Origin: Pigmentiphaga litoralis | GTDB taxonomy: Bacteria > Pseudomonadota > Gammaproteobacteria > Burkholderiales > Burkholderiaceae_B | Direction: 5' to 3' | NCBI RefSeq assembly: GCF_013408655.1 | Contig: NZ_JACCBP010000001.1 | Span: forward strand, 1,426,001-1,490,000 | Length of the DNA: 64,000 nt | Part shown: positions 32,564 through 40,724 of the stretch, one piece after another | Position numbering within the stretch: the first letter of the stretch is position 1 | Layout of the letters: each line of letters opens with the position of its first letter | The notes under the pieces: model-generated | Database searches by the model: none | What the model was told of the DNA's origin: nothing | Seen by the model: the letters and a program-made list of their open reading frames with translations, nothing else | Translations under genes and position numbers: made by a program

Positions 32564-33318
32564 TGCACGGCCGCTGCTTGCCGGTCGTGACGGCCCTGCT
32601 GATCGGCGCCATGGCTTCCGCCCACGCGGCAGAGATTGCGCTGTATGACACCGGCCCGGCAGAAGACGCGGCCTTTGTGCGCTTCGTGAATGCGGGTTCC
32701 ATGCCGGTAGAGGTGGCCGCATCCGGCAGCAAGGCCAGGCTGGCACTGACCGATACCAGGCCCGCGTCGGACTATCTGCCGGTGCGCGGCGGGAGCGCGA
32801 TCAAGGGGGCGATGACGACTGGCGCGACATCCGCAGCCATCGACCTGAAGGTTGCGCCGGGGGAGTTCGTGACCGTGATCGGCGTGCCGGCAAGCACCGC
32901 GTCGGCGTTGCTGGCGGCGTCGGGCAGGACGTCGACTTCGGCCGCAAGCAAAGGCCCGGGCCCCGTCTCCGCACCCCTCACCCTCCAGATCCTGCGCGAC
33001 TCCCCCGACGACTTCAATGCCCTGAAGTCCGCCCTGGCTTTCTACAGCGCCGCGCCCGCATGCGCCAAGGCCGGCCTGCAGGTCGCCGGCAAAGGCGTCG
33101 ACCTGTTCCGCGACGTTGCGCCAGCCTCGATCGCACGCCGTCTGATCAACCCGGTCGCGTTGTCGGTGCAGCTGGTCTGCCACGGCAAGCCGACCGGCGC
33201 GGTGTTGTCCCTGGGCACCCTCGCCGCCGGCCAGCGGTACAGCGTGTTCGCGGTGCCGGCCGCGCCCGCCGACGGCGGCGCGCGGCTGATTGCGGCCACC
33301 GACGTCGTCGCGCGCTAG
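32560..33318 (+). CDS. AlgF-like periplasmic acetylation protein
   Basis: A 252-residue secreted protein with a signal peptide ending near A-H-A (residue 23). The mature N-terminus, E-I-A-L-Y-D-T-G-P-A-E-D-A-A-F-V-R-F-V-N-A, resembles AlgF of alginate O-acetylation and WssG-type proteins of acetylated-cellulose operons. AlgF is a periplasmic adaptor between the MBOAT protein and the acetyltransferase; it has no known catalytic residues and none is visible here. It overlaps the SGNH gene as ATGA and is followed by the MBOAT gene 25 bases later, so it belongs firmly to the module. Confidence 0.78.
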   Translation: MMHGRCLPVVTALLIGAMASAHAAEIALYDTGPAEDAAFVRFVNAGSMPVEVAASGSKARLALTDTRPASDYLPVRGGSAIKGAMTTGATSAAIDLKVAPGEFVTVIGVPASTASALLAASGRTSTSAASKGPGPVSAPLTLQILRDSPDDFNALKSALAFYSAAPACAKAGLQVAGKGVDLFRDVAPASIARRLINPVALSVQLVCHGKPTGAVLSLGTLAAGQRYSVFAVPAAPADGGARLIAATDVVAR

Positions 33319-33343
33319 CCCTCAGTCCCTACCGGTCACCCGC

Positions 33344-34750
33344 ATGGTCTTTGCCTCGCTTGAATTCCTGACGCTGTTCCTGCCGGCGTTTCTGATCGTC
33401 CATACGCTATCGCCGGCGCGGTGGCGCAACGCCGTGCTGCTGGTGGCCAGCTGGATTTTCTATGGCTGGTGGAGCCCCATCCTGCTGGTGCTGTTCATCT
33501 GCCTGACCCTGGTGGGATGGGTCGGTGGCCTCGCCATTGACCGCAGCGGCACGGACCGGCAGCGCATGCGTACGCTTATCGTATTTATCGGGGTCAACCT
33601 GGGCATCCTGTGCTGGTACAAGTACGCCAACATCGTGGTCGAGACGATCGACTCGGTCCGCGGCTGGACCGGCGCCCTGCCCCTCGAATGGGAACGTGTC
33701 GTGCTGCCCATCGGGCTGTCCTTCATCGTGCTGCAGTCCATCTCGTACCTGATCGATGTGCAGCGACGCGATGTGGACGCCGATCGCAGCCTCATCCAGT
33801 TCGGCGCCTACCAGGCCATGTTCGTGCACCTGATCGCCGGGCCCATCATCCGCTACGAATGGGTGCGCCACGAACTGCGTGCACGCAAGGTGGACTGGGC
33901 GCAATTTGCGTCGGGCGCGCGCCGCTTCATGATCGGCATGAGCATGAAGGTGCTGGTCGCCGACACCCTGGCGCCGCTGGTGGACCTGGCCTTTGCGTTG
34001 CCCGCACCGTCGCTGGCCGACGCGTGGCTGGGATGCCTGGCATACAGCCTGCAATTGTTTTTCGACTTTGCCGGCTACAGCGCGATGGCCATCGGCCTGG
34101 GGCAAATGCTGGGCTTTCACTTTCCCGAAAACTTCAACCATCCCTACCTGGCGCGCAGCATCCAGGACTTCTGGCGGCGGTGGCATCTGTCGTTGTCGAC
34201 CTGGCTGCGCGACTATCTGTACATCCCGCTGGGCGGCAATCGGCTCGGCGCCTTGCGCACCTACGTCAACCTGCTGCTGACCATGTCGATCGCGGGCCTC
34301 TGGCACGGCGGCGACAACTGGAATTTCCTGCTGTGGGGCATGGCGCACGGCCTGGCGCTGACGGGTGCGCGGCTCTGGGCCGACGCGCACCTGCCCGCCG
34401 TGCCGGCCTTGCTGTCGAGGGTGTTGACCCTGGCTTTCGTGATGCTGGCCTGGACCCTTTTCCGCGCGCACGACTTTGCTGCGGCACTGGCCATGTATCG
34501 CGGACAGTTCGGCATGAATGGCCTTGCGCTGACCAGCGCGCTGGCGTTCGCAATGCGGCCCGCGCATGGGCTGGCGATCCTGCTTGGCATCGCAGGGGTG
34601 ATGGCGCCCGCCCTGGCGCAGGCCCGGGTCCGCGTGCCGCCGCGTGTCCTTGCCAGGGTTGACGCCGCCTGGCCTGTTGCAGGCTTCGTGCTGTCTTTTG
34701 GCCTGATCACCAGCCGCGGCGCGGTTCCCTTCCTCTACTTTCAATTCTGA
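33344..34750 (+). CDS. MBOAT acetyl-transfer membrane protein (AlgI/WssH-like)
   Basis: A 468-residue polytopic membrane-bound O-acyltransferase. Family signatures: F-W-R-R-W-H-L-S-L-S-T-W-L-R-D-Y (about 275-290), P-L-G-G-N-R, and G-L-W-H321-G with the catalytic histidine, followed by N-F-L-L-W-G-M-A-H-G. AlgI-type proteins take acetyl groups from the cytoplasmic side across the inner membrane for polysaccharide O-acetylation; in wss operons the homologue WssH serves cellulose. The start at 33344 gives the usual M-V-F-x-S-x-E-F-L-x-x-F-L-P N-terminus. Position after AlgF-like and before AlgJ-like genes matches the acetylation modules of alginate and cellulose operons. Confidence 0.93.
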   Translation: MVFASLEFLTLFLPAFLIVHTLSPARWRNAVLLVASWIFYGWWSPILLVLFICLTLVGWVGGLAIDRSGTDRQRMRTLIVFIGVNLGILCWYKYANIVVETIDSVRGWTGALPLEWERVVLPIGLSFIVLQSISYLIDVQRRDVDADRSLIQFGAYQAMFVHLIAGPIIRYEWVRHELRARKVDWAQFASGARRFMIGMSMKVLVADTLAPLVDLAFALPAPSLADAWLGCLAYSLQLFFDFAGYSAMAIGLGQMLGFHFPENFNHPYLARSIQDFWRRWHLSLSTWLRDYLYIPLGGNRLGALRTYVNLLLTMSIAGLWHGGDNWNFLLWGMAHGLALTGARLWADAHLPAVPALLSRVLTLAFVMLAWTLFRAHDFAAALAMYRGQFGMNGLALTSALAFAMRPAHGLAILLGIAGVMAPALAQARVRVPPRVLARVDAAWPVAGFVLSFGLITSRGAVPFLYFQF

Positions 34751-34763
34751 TGTCGTTCCGTTG

Positions 34764-35879
34764 ATGCGCGCTTCTTCTTCCCGCCGTGGTGGGTCCGCAT
34801 GGGCCGGCGTCGGCTTCGTCGTGTTCCTGGCAGGCGCCGCCTTGTCGAACGCGATCGGTGTCATCGTCAACGATGTGCCGGTCACGCGGCAGCCGATCAC
34901 CCTGCCCGCGTTGCTGGACGGCCGCGTCAGCCAGGACATGGCCCGGCAGATGGCCGAGACGCCCTTGCCGTCGATGGCAGCCCGGATCGAGCGCGCGGCC
35001 AGCTGGGTGGCGATCGGAGACCTGGGCCCCCGCGTGCGCCAGGGCTGCCCGGGCTGGCTGTTCCTGTCGGATGAAATGGCCGTGCATGCGGATGGCGGGG
35101 CCCATGCCGCGGCGCGCTTGCAGACGGTCGCCCGGGTCGCGCAGCGGTTGCGGGCGCAGGGCATCGACCTGATGGTCGTGGTGGTGCCGGACAAGAGCCG
35201 GATCGCCGAACGCCATCTGTGCGGGCAGGCGCGCGCGCCCGAGTTCGAAGGGCGCGCCCGCCAGTGGGTCGACCGGCTCAACGCGGCCGGGGTGCCCGCC
35301 ATGGATCTGACCGACGCGATGGACCTGCCGCATACCGACACTTTTCTGCGCACCGACACGCATTGGAACGAAACCGGCGCCCATGCCGCAGCCGCCGCAC
35401 TGACGGCGCGCCTGCTGGCCTGGCACGACGCGCCGGCCCGGCTGGGACCGCGTGTGCAGGTCACGCGCACCGTGTCCAGCCCCGAGCCGCGCCCGGGCGA
35501 CCTGGTGCGCCTGGCCGGCATCGACGGCCTGCCGTTGGCCTGGCAGCCCCCGCAGGACACCGTGGCGCAATCCACGTTTGTGGTGGCAGCCGATACGGCC
35601 ACGACCGACGAAGCCGCCCTGTTCGGCGATGACGCGCTGCCATCCGTGGCGCTGATCGGCACGTCGTTCTCGCGCACGTCGAATTTCGTGGGCTTCCTGC
35701 AGATGGGGCTGCAGGCCCGGGTGGCCAACGCCGCGCGGGATGGCGGCGAGTTCGCCGGTGCGGCGGCGGCCTACTTCACCAGTCCGGCCTTCAGGCAGAC
35801 GCCACCGAAACTGGTGGTGTGGGAAATTCCGGAGCGGTCCTTGCAGCGGCCGCTGGCGGACGATCCGGTATTGGACTAG
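34764..35879 (+). CDS. AlgJ/AlgX/WssI-like O-acetyltransferase
   Basis: A 371-residue protein with an N-terminal membrane anchor (about 14-35) and a periplasmic SGNH-like domain. The catalytic set of AlgJ/AlgX is visible: D198-T-H200-W and G-T-S301-F. These enzymes move acetyl groups from the MBOAT partner onto the polysaccharide. The ATG at 34764 is preferred to the TTG at 34761 directly before it. It is the last gene of the operon; the TetR gene beyond converges on it. With two SGNH-type proteins, one AlgF and one MBOAT, the module appears complete, so the exported cellulose is probably acetylated. Confidence 0.88.
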   Translation: MRASSSRRGGSAWAGVGFVVFLAGAALSNAIGVIVNDVPVTRQPITLPALLDGRVSQDMARQMAETPLPSMAARIERAASWVAIGDLGPRVRQGCPGWLFLSDEMAVHADGGAHAAARLQTVARVAQRLRAQGIDLMVVVVPDKSRIAERHLCGQARAPEFEGRARQWVDRLNAAGVPAMDLTDAMDLPHTDTFLRTDTHWNETGAHAAAAALTARLLAWHDAPARLGPRVQVTRTVSSPEPRPGDLVRLAGIDGLPLAWQPPQDTVAQSTFVVAADTATTDEAALFGDDALPSVALIGTSFSRTSNFVGFLQMGLQARVANAARDGGEFAGAAAAYFTSPAFRQTPPKLVVWEIPERSLQRPLADDPVLD

Positions 35880-35915
35880 CGGCGATCGGCACACCGCCCG
35901 CCCCCCGTCCCCTCC

Positions 35916-36593
35916 CTACCCGAACTGCGCACCCAACCCGGCCGTCACGAACGCCGTCAGGTGCTTGACCATGTACCGGTACTGCACCGCGTTGGTGTCG
36001 GTGACGGCGCCGTGCTGATGCACCCACCGCGCCACCACGTGCAGGATCTGGTCCTGCAACATGCGCATCCGCAGCAGGTAGCAACTGTCAGGCATGTTGG
36101 GCGCAAGCGATCGCGCCATCTGCTCCAGGCGGATCATGGCCGAAAAGCAGGCCGGGTCCACCACCGCCTCATATGTCCATTTGGGATTGAGCATCGCCTG
36201 GCTGGCCACCAGCACATGCTGCGCGCCCCACGGGGCATCGGCCACCGTGTCGCATAACTCGGCGATGCAGGCGTGCGTCAATTCGTGCAGGTCATGCGCC
36301 AGCCCCGACGCTTCCAGTCGGTCCAGCCGGGCATGCCGGCCGCGGTCGATGTCACGCAGACGCCGTTCCAGCACCGCCACCACCAGGCTTTCCCGCGACC
36401 CGAAGTGGTAATGCGCCGCCGACAGGTTCTTCTGGCCGCTGGCCCGCACGATCTCCCGCATCGACACATGATCGATACCGCGCTCGGCGAACAGGGCTTC
36501 GGCCGCGTCCATCAGCAAGGTGGGGGTATCCGGAGCGGAATCAGGGATCAAGGAGCAAAGGGTTCCAGAACGGAGGGAATCAAAGACGCGCAT
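35916..36593 (-). CDS. TetR-family regulator
   Basis: A 225-residue repressor-type regulator (243 if the in-frame start at 36647 is used). The N-terminal helix-turn-helix is standard: L-L-M-D-A-A-E-A-L-F-A-E-R-G, then V-S-M-R-E-I-V, then A-A-H-Y-H-F-G-S-R-E-S-L-V. The C-terminal ligand domain is not similar to anything I can name. It is divergent from the BMP-type ABC importer. The 12-nt sequence CTAATTCACGCG occurs just before this gene (36661) and again before the importer (36908), within a near-perfect palindrome, so it probably represses both. Confidence 0.88.
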   Translation of the reverse strand: MRVFDSLRSGTLCSLIPDSAPDTPTLLMDAAEALFAERGIDHVSMREIVRASGQKNLSAAHYHFGSRESLVVAVLERRLRDIDRGRHARLDRLEASGLAHDLHELTHACIAELCDTVADAPWGAQHVLVASQAMLNPKWTYEAVVDPACFSAMIRLEQMARSLAPNMPDSCYLLRMRMLQDQILHVVARWVHQHGAVTDTNAVQYRYMVKHLTAFVTAGLGAQFG

Positions 36594-36660
36594 CAAGGAC
36601 CCGTGCAGCACGACACTGCGCCGCCAGCCGGACGGCATGCAGGCCACGCACGCGGCCTTC

Positions 36661-36678
36661 CTAATTCACGCGTCTTAA
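36661..36678. promoter_or_regulatory. Candidate TetR operator, site A
   Basis: CTAATTCACGCG followed by a degenerate right half. The first 12 bases are identical to site B at 36908. It stands 14 or 68 bases upstream of the tetR start, depending on which start is used. Confidence 0.5.
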
Positions 36679-36780
36679 CGTGACGGCATCGCGGGCACAC
36701 GATCCGCGACACGTTCGTGGAGCAAAAACAGGGCCAGCAGCCACCCGCCTTGCAGCGCTCACATCGGCCCGCCAACCCAG

Positions 36781-36852
36781 GAAAACCGGGCGTTCGTGGT
36801 GCATGAGCCCGTCCGGCTGCGCCATGGCGGTGCGCCACGAGCGCCCGTTTTC
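36781..36852. other. Long imperfect hairpin of unknown role
   Basis: Bases 36781-36803 can pair with 36831-36852 over about 22 positions, with one bulged base and two mismatches that become G-U pairs in RNA of one strand; the loop is 27 bases. There is no T-run after it and no gene over it. It may be a small-RNA remnant, an attenuator-like structure, or a decayed mobile-element end. Confidence 0.45.
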
Positions 36853-36907
36853 AGGCACGCCGCCAAAGCGCGTACTGGCGGCGCGAGTGGCATGGAATCT
36901 GCTTTGG

Positions 36908-36925
36908 CTAATTCACGCGAATTAG
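36908..36925. promoter_or_regulatory. Candidate TetR operator, site B
   Basis: CTAATTCACGCGAATTAG is an 18-bp palindrome with only one mismatched pair, about 85 bases before the importer operon. It shares its first 12 bases with site A next to tetR. Confidence 0.6.
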
Positions 36926-36935
36926 GTCGCCGATC

Positions 36936-36950
36936 GTTGACAACGTCAAC
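36936..36950. promoter_or_regulatory. Second palindrome before the BMP importer
   Basis: GTTGAC-AAC-GTCAAC is a perfect 6-bp inverted repeat 10 bases after site B and 60 bases before the first importer gene. It contains a TTGACA hexamer, so it may overlap the operon's -35 region. Confidence 0.35.
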
Positions 36951-37010
36951 CACCAGCGACACTGACCGCATCGACTCCAGGCACTCCCTCTGTCCCTTCA
37001 AGGAACCACC

Positions 37011-38084
37011 ATGTCCCGTTCGCCTGCTTCCCGTCCCGTGGCCCGCCCTGTTGCCCAGACCCTTCCTTCCGTCTTCACCGCGCAGCGCCTGTTCGCCGCC
37101 GTGATCGTTGCAGCCGCCGCGGCCACCGCCTTCGCGCCGCAAGCGCGCGCCGCCGACAAGGTCGCCATGCTGTTGCCCGGATCGATCAATGATCAGAGCT
37201 GGAACGCCGCCGGATTCGGTGCGGTGGGCAAGCTCAAGGCGGCGGGCGACGATGTGGCGTTTTCGGAAAACGTGGCGCCCGCCGACCGTATCGAAGCCAT
37301 GAAGGACTACGCGCGCCGGGGGTACACGTCCATCATCGGACACTCGGGCAGCTTCCTGTCGGCCGCGCAACGCGTCGGTCCGGAATTTGAAAAGGTCACG
37401 TTCATCATCGGGTCGGGCGGTGCGGGCGCGGGCAAGAACGTGGTCTCGGTCGACTACGACAACGCGCAGATGGGCTACATGATGGGCGTGCTGGCGGCGC
37501 GTCTGTCCAAGAGCAACAAGGTGGGCTCGGTCAACGGGCTGGAAGGTCTGCCCAACGTGGTCCAGCAGGTGGGCGGCTTCCGCCAGGGCGTCAAAAGCGT
37601 CAAGCCCACGGCCGAAGTCAAGGTCATCTACATCAAGGACATGGAAGACGCCGCGATGGCGAAAGAAGCCGCGCTGGCCCTGATTTCGGGCGGCGCCGAC
37701 TTCGTGTTTGGCAAATTGAATGCGGGCCAGAACGGCATCGTGCAGGCCGCCAAGGAAAAGAAGGTCTACACCAGCGGCCGCTCGTTCGCGCATGCGGAAA
37801 TGGCGCCCGACCAGGTCGTCACCACCATCGTCGAAAAGTGGCCCGACATGTACCTGGCCGCCACGCGCGACGCATCCGCTGGCAAGCTCAAGCCCGGCCT
37901 GACCATGTACGGCTATGAAGCCGCGGGCGGCCCGGGCGCCGAGCTGATGTTTGCCAAGGACACCCCATACGGCAAGGGCGTGCCCAAGGACGTCGTGGCC
38001 GAACTGGAAGCCATCAAGAAGAAGTTCGCATCGGGCGCGCTCAAGCTCGACGTGAAGAAGGAAGACGCGCGCGGCGGCGTCTGA
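37011..38084 (+). CDS. BMP-family ABC transporter substrate-binding protein
   Basis: A 357-residue periplasmic binding protein with a long signal region ending near A-R-A (about residue 46). The mature start, D-K-V-A-M-L-L-P-G-S-I-N-D-Q-S-W-N, and the G-Y-x-x-I-I-G-H-S-G and V-D-Y-D-N-A-Q-M-G-Y segments are typical of the basic-membrane-protein (BMP/PnrA) family, which captures nucleosides or related bases. AAGGA stands just before the ATG. It leads a four-gene operon with ATPase and two permeases. The exact ligand is unknown; purine nucleosides, bases or a heterocyclic vitamin precursor are all possible for this family. Confidence 0.92.
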   Translation: MSRSPASRPVARPVAQTLPSVFTAQRLFAAVIVAAAAATAFAPQARAADKVAMLLPGSINDQSWNAAGFGAVGKLKAAGDDVAFSENVAPADRIEAMKDYARRGYTSIIGHSGSFLSAAQRVGPEFEKVTFIIGSGGAGAGKNVVSVDYDNAQMGYMMGVLAARLSKSNKVGSVNGLEGLPNVVQQVGGFRQGVKSVKPTAEVKVIYIKDMEDAAMAKEAALALISGGADFVFGKLNAGQNGIVQAAKEKKVYTSGRSFAHAEMAPDQVVTTIVEKWPDMYLAATRDASAGKLKPGLTMYGYEAAGGPGAELMFAKDTPYGKGVPKDVVAELEAIKKKFASGALKLDVKKEDARGGV

Positions 38085-38133
38085 TCCGCCGGCCCGGTCC
38101 TCTCATTTTTTTCATTTCGCGAGCACGCAAACC

Positions 38134-39651
38134 ATGTCGACCATGCTGGAGATGCGCGGCATCTCCAAGACCTACGGCGCGGTGCGCGCCAATCGCGACA
38201 TCGACCTGACCGTCCAGCGGGGCGAGATCGTCGGGCTGCTGGGCGAGAACGGATCGGGCAAAAGCACGCTGATGAAGATCCTGTTCGGCATGGTGCGGCC
38301 CGATGCGGGCGGCATCGTGTACCAGGGTCGCGAACTGGCCGTGGGCTCGCCCAAGGGCGCGCTCGAAGCGGGCATCGCCATGATCCACCAGCATTTCACA
38401 CTGGTGGAAGCCATGACGGTGACCGACAACCTGATGCTCGGCATGCAAGGCGGGGGTGCGTGGCTGGCCCCGGCCGCCATGGCGCAACGCATCCGTGAAG
38501 CCGGCCAGCGCTACGGCCTGGCCATCGATCCCGACGCACGGGTCGAATCACTGGCCCTGGGCGAAAAGCAGCGCGTCGAGATCCTGAAGGCGATCTTGCG
38601 CGGCGCGGATCTGCTCATTCTGGACGAGCCGACGTCCATCCTGTCGCCGCCCGAAATCGCGCAACTGCTGGACTTTCTCAAGCGGTTTCGCGCCGAAGGG
38701 CGAGCCGTCATTTTCATTACCCACAAGCTGGGCGAGGTGCTGGAAGTGGCCGATCAGGTGGTGGTGCTGCGGGACGGCCAGGTGGTCGGCGCGCAGTCCA
38801 CACAAGGCGCGACACGGCAATCCCTGGCGCGCCTGATGGTGGGCCGCGACCCTGCGCCGGCTGCGGCGCGGGTCGATACGCCACCGGGGCGCGAACGCCT
38901 GCGGGTGGAAGGCTTGGGCGCGCGCGACGCCAGTGGCGTGCAACGGCTCAAGGACGTGAGCTTCACGCTGCGGGCGGGCGAAGTGCTGGCCATTGCAGGC
39001 ATCGACGGCAACGGCCAGGGCGAACTGGCCGACACGCTGGCCGGCATCACCCGCGCCAGCGGCGGCGCCGTGTTCCTGGACGGCGTGGACATTACGCGTG
39101 GAAACGCGCGTTCGCGGCTGGCCGCCGGCATTGCCTATCTGCCGGCCGACCGGTCGGGCACCAGCCTGGTCCAGGCCATGAGCCTGGAAGACAACCTGAT
39201 GCTGCGTGATGCCGACCAGGCGCCCTACTCGCGCGCCGGCGTGATCGATCGACGCACGGCGCGGCGCATCGCCAAGGAACGGCTTGCGCAATTCAATGTG
39301 CGCGCGGCGTCGTCGATCGTGGCGGCCCGCACGTTGTCGGGCGGCAATCAGCAGAAGGTCGCACTGGCCCGCGAAATCGGCCGCGCCCCGGACATCCTGA
39401 TCGCGTTCCAGCCCACCTGGGGACTGGACCCGGATTCGACGCGCTTCGTGATCCAGCGCGTGCTGGCGCTGCGCGATGCCGGCGGGGCCGTCATCTACAT
39501 TTCGTCCGAGCTTGAAGAAGTGCTGGCCGTGGGCGACCGCATTGCGGTGCTGTCCGAAGGCAGCCTGGTGGACATGCTGGACCGCAAGGACGCGGATATC
39601 GAACGACTTGGCCTGGCGCTTGCCGGCAGCGCCAGCAAGAAGGTGGCATGA
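38134..39651 (+). CDS. ABC importer ATPase with two nucleotide-binding domains
   Basis: A 505-residue tandem ATPase of the sugar/nucleoside import type. The first domain has Walker A G-E-N-G-S-G-K-S-T (about 44-52), signature L-A-L-G-E-K-Q and Walker B L-L-I-L-D-E-P-T. The second has a degenerate Walker A, G-I-D-G-N-G-Q-G-E (lysine missing), signature L-S-G-G-N-Q-Q-K, and A-F-Q-P-T in place of the usual D-E-P-T. That asymmetry is normal for the NupA/YufO group and means only one composite site hydrolyses ATP well. It overlaps the following permease gene by four bases. Confidence 0.94.
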   Translation: MSTMLEMRGISKTYGAVRANRDIDLTVQRGEIVGLLGENGSGKSTLMKILFGMVRPDAGGIVYQGRELAVGSPKGALEAGIAMIHQHFTLVEAMTVTDNLMLGMQGGGAWLAPAAMAQRIREAGQRYGLAIDPDARVESLALGEKQRVEILKAILRGADLLILDEPTSILSPPEIAQLLDFLKRFRAEGRAVIFITHKLGEVLEVADQVVVLRDGQVVGAQSTQGATRQSLARLMVGRDPAPAAARVDTPPGRERLRVEGLGARDASGVQRLKDVSFTLRAGEVLAIAGIDGNGQGELADTLAGITRASGGAVFLDGVDITRGNARSRLAAGIAYLPADRSGTSLVQAMSLEDNLMLRDADQAPYSRAGVIDRRTARRIAKERLAQFNVRAASSIVAARTLSGGNQQKVALAREIGRAPDILIAFQPTWGLDPDSTRFVIQRVLALRDAGGAVIYISSELEEVLAVGDRIAVLSEGSLVDMLDRKDADIERLGLALAGSASKKVA

Positions 39652-40724
39652 GCACACTCGTTTCTCCCTCGCCCCGCCCATTGGGCGCGGCCCGTTTCCT
39701 GGGCGCCGCGCGCCGCGCCCAGCCCCTGCTGCGCGCGGTAGCGTCCATCGTGCTGGCGCTCGTCATCACGTCCATGCTGATCCTGATGGCCGGCAAGAAT
39801 CCGATCGAAGCCTATGGCCATATGGTCATGGGCGCCTTCGGATCGTGGGACCGGATCATTGTCGGTCTCAACAAGACCACGCCCTATCTGTTGTGCGCCG
39901 TGGGCATCGCCCTGTGCTTTCGCGGACAGGTCATCAACATTGGCGCCGAAGGGCAACTGGCGATCGGCGGCATTGGCGCCGCCGTAGTGGCGCTGACCTG
40001 GGGCACGCTCCCGGCCTGGGCCTTGATTCCCCTGTGCCTGGCGGCGGGCGCGCTGGGCGGCGCGGGCTGGGCAGGCATCGCGGCCACCATCCGCATTTCA
40101 CGTGGTGTGCATGAAGTGCTGGTCACGCTGCTGATGAATTTTGTTGCCTTGCTGATCGTGGCCGAAGTGCTGCATGGCGAAATGGGCGAAGTCGGCGCGG
40201 GCTTTCCCCAGACGCCGCTGTTCGAAAGCGCGGCATGGCTGCCCAAGCTGATATCCGGCACCGACCTGCACATCGGCATTTTGCTGGCGGTGCTGGCGGC
40301 ACTGGCGGCCAGCTTCCTGCTTTGGCGAACCACGCTCGGTTTTCGCTGGCGGCTGGTGGGCGCCAGTCCGTCGGCGGCGCGGTACGCCGGCGTGTCGGCC
40401 GGCCGCGCGGTGTTCGGACTCATGGCCTCGGCTGGTGCCCTCGCCGGACTTGCAGGCGCGATCGAATGCCTGGGGGTGCACTACCGCCTGATCGAAGGGT
40501 TTTCGGCGGGCTTCGGGTTCAACGCCGTGGCCATCGCCTTGATGGGGGCGCTCAATCCCTTGTACGTGCTGCCGGCCGCGCTGTTCTTCGGCTTTCTTGA
40601 AACGGGGGCCTTGGCCATGCAACGCCAGATCGGCGTGCCATCGTCCCTGGTGCTGGTGATCCAGGGCCTGACCATGGTGTTCGTGCTGTGCGCCATTGGC
40701 CGGTCCGACGCGGAGAAGATCTGA
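39648..40724 (+). CDS. ABC importer permease 1 (NupB/YufP-like)
   Basis: A 358-residue inner-membrane permease with roughly nine to ten hydrophobic segments. Family signatures include the G-K-N-P-I-E-A-Y segment near the N-terminus (about 49-56), F-R-G-Q-V-I-N-I-G-A-E-G-Q near 92-104, and G-V-H-E-V-L-V-T-L-L-M-N-F. It overlaps the ATPase gene by four bases at its start and shares its last base with the start of permease 2 (TGATG), so translation of the four genes is tightly coupled. It should pair with permease 2 as a heterodimer. Confidence 0.93.
   Translation: MSTLVSPSPRPLGAARFLGAARRAQPLLRAVASIVLALVITSMLILMAGKNPIEAYGHMVMGAFGSWDRIIVGLNKTTPYLLCAVGIALCFRGQVINIGAEGQLAIGGIGAAVVALTWGTLPAWALIPLCLAAGALGGAGWAGIAATIRISRGVHEVLVTLLMNFVALLIVAEVLHGEMGEVGAGFPQTPLFESAAWLPKLISGTDLHIGILLAVLAALAASFLLWRTTLGFRWRLVGASPSAARYAGVSAGRAVFGLMASAGALAGLAGAIECLGVHYRLIEGFSAGFGFNAVAIALMGALNPLYVLPAALFFGFLETGALAMQRQIGVPSSLVLVIQGLTMVFVLCAIGRSDAEKI

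Larger units (their letters stand above)
36594..37010. other. tetR-BMP importer divergent intergenic region
   Basis: About 360-420 bases without a credible gene. It contains the two operator-like CTAATTCACGCG sites (36661 and 36908), a second palindrome at 36936-36950, and a long imperfect hairpin at 36781-36852. A TTGACA-like hexamer at 36937-36942 lies inside the second palindrome but lacks a good -10 partner. Short open frames here have no supporting features. Confidence 0.55.
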
